Origin: an uncultured Ignavibacteriota bacterium
GTDB taxonomy: Bacteria > Bacteroidota > Ignavibacteria > Tepidaquicellales > Tepidaquicellaceae
Direction: 5' to 3'
Assembly: GCA_937983305.1 (NCBI GenBank)
Contig: CALKAJ010000348.1
Location: 1 to 5,936, forward strand
DNA length: 5,936 bases
The notes under the pieces were generated by a model. That model worked only from the letters and a program-made list of their open reading frames with translations, was not told the DNA's origin and did not search any database. The position numbers and the translations under genes were made by a program. This document shows positions 5,920 to 5,936 of the stretch, one piece after another (the stretch's first letter is position 1; every line of letters begins with the position of its first letter).

Positions 5920-5936
5920 ATGCCAGAAAGCAAAAT
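5920..5936 (+). CDS. Possible start of a further gene, cut by the window end
   Basis: An ATG 14 bases after the second SPOR lipoprotein stop opens a frame reading MPESK before the sequence ends. The position suits the next gene of the same operon, but five codons say nothing about the product. No Shine-Dalgarno precedes it, which is common in this window. It could equally be a chance ATG. Confidence 0.35.

Overview
The window looks like the end of an assembled contig from an AT-rich, Gram-negative bacterium of the Bacteroidota/Chlorobi/Ignavibacteria kind. The pointers are three lipoproteins with classical lipoboxes, mostly absent Shine-Dalgarno sequences, Lys/Asn/Ile-rich proteins and an S9 peptidase of the type common there. 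This placement is an inference and could be wrong at phylum level. The first 47 bases are not biological: they match an Illumina TruSeq index adapter including an 8-base index, so genomic sequence begins at base 48.

The layout is divergent around a short AT-rich spacer (3148-3219). Leftward (minus strand) run deoC (deoxyribose-phosphate aldolase), an aldehyde-dehydrogenase-fold protein that has lost its recognisable active-site residues and overlaps deoC by 4 bases, then after an 85-base gap an unrecognised 288-residue lipoprotein. After 8 more bases comes the N-terminus of a D-threonine aldolase/D-serine dehydratase-like PLP enzyme, cut off by the adapter. Rightward (plus strand) run an S9 serine peptidase, then two consecutive small SPOR-domain lipoproteins that look like tandem paralogues, then a possible start of a further gene at the right edge.

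Functionally, the left block begins with deoxynucleoside catabolism. DeoC splits 2-deoxyribose 5-phosphate into glyceraldehyde 3-phosphate and acetaldehyde, and an aldehyde dehydrogenase would normally remove the acetaldehyde, but the ALDH-fold partner here appears to be a pseudoenzyme. The right block combines a probably cytosolic peptidase with envelope lipoproteins whose SPOR domains are expected to bind peptidoglycan; the gene overlap and short spacing suggest one transcript. No RNA genes, mobile elements or CRISPR arrays were seen. The most interesting items are the deoC-coupled ALDH pseudoenzyme, the tandem SPOR lipoproteins, a mirrored sequence element in the divergent spacer, and a possible internal duplication in the unknown lipoprotein.
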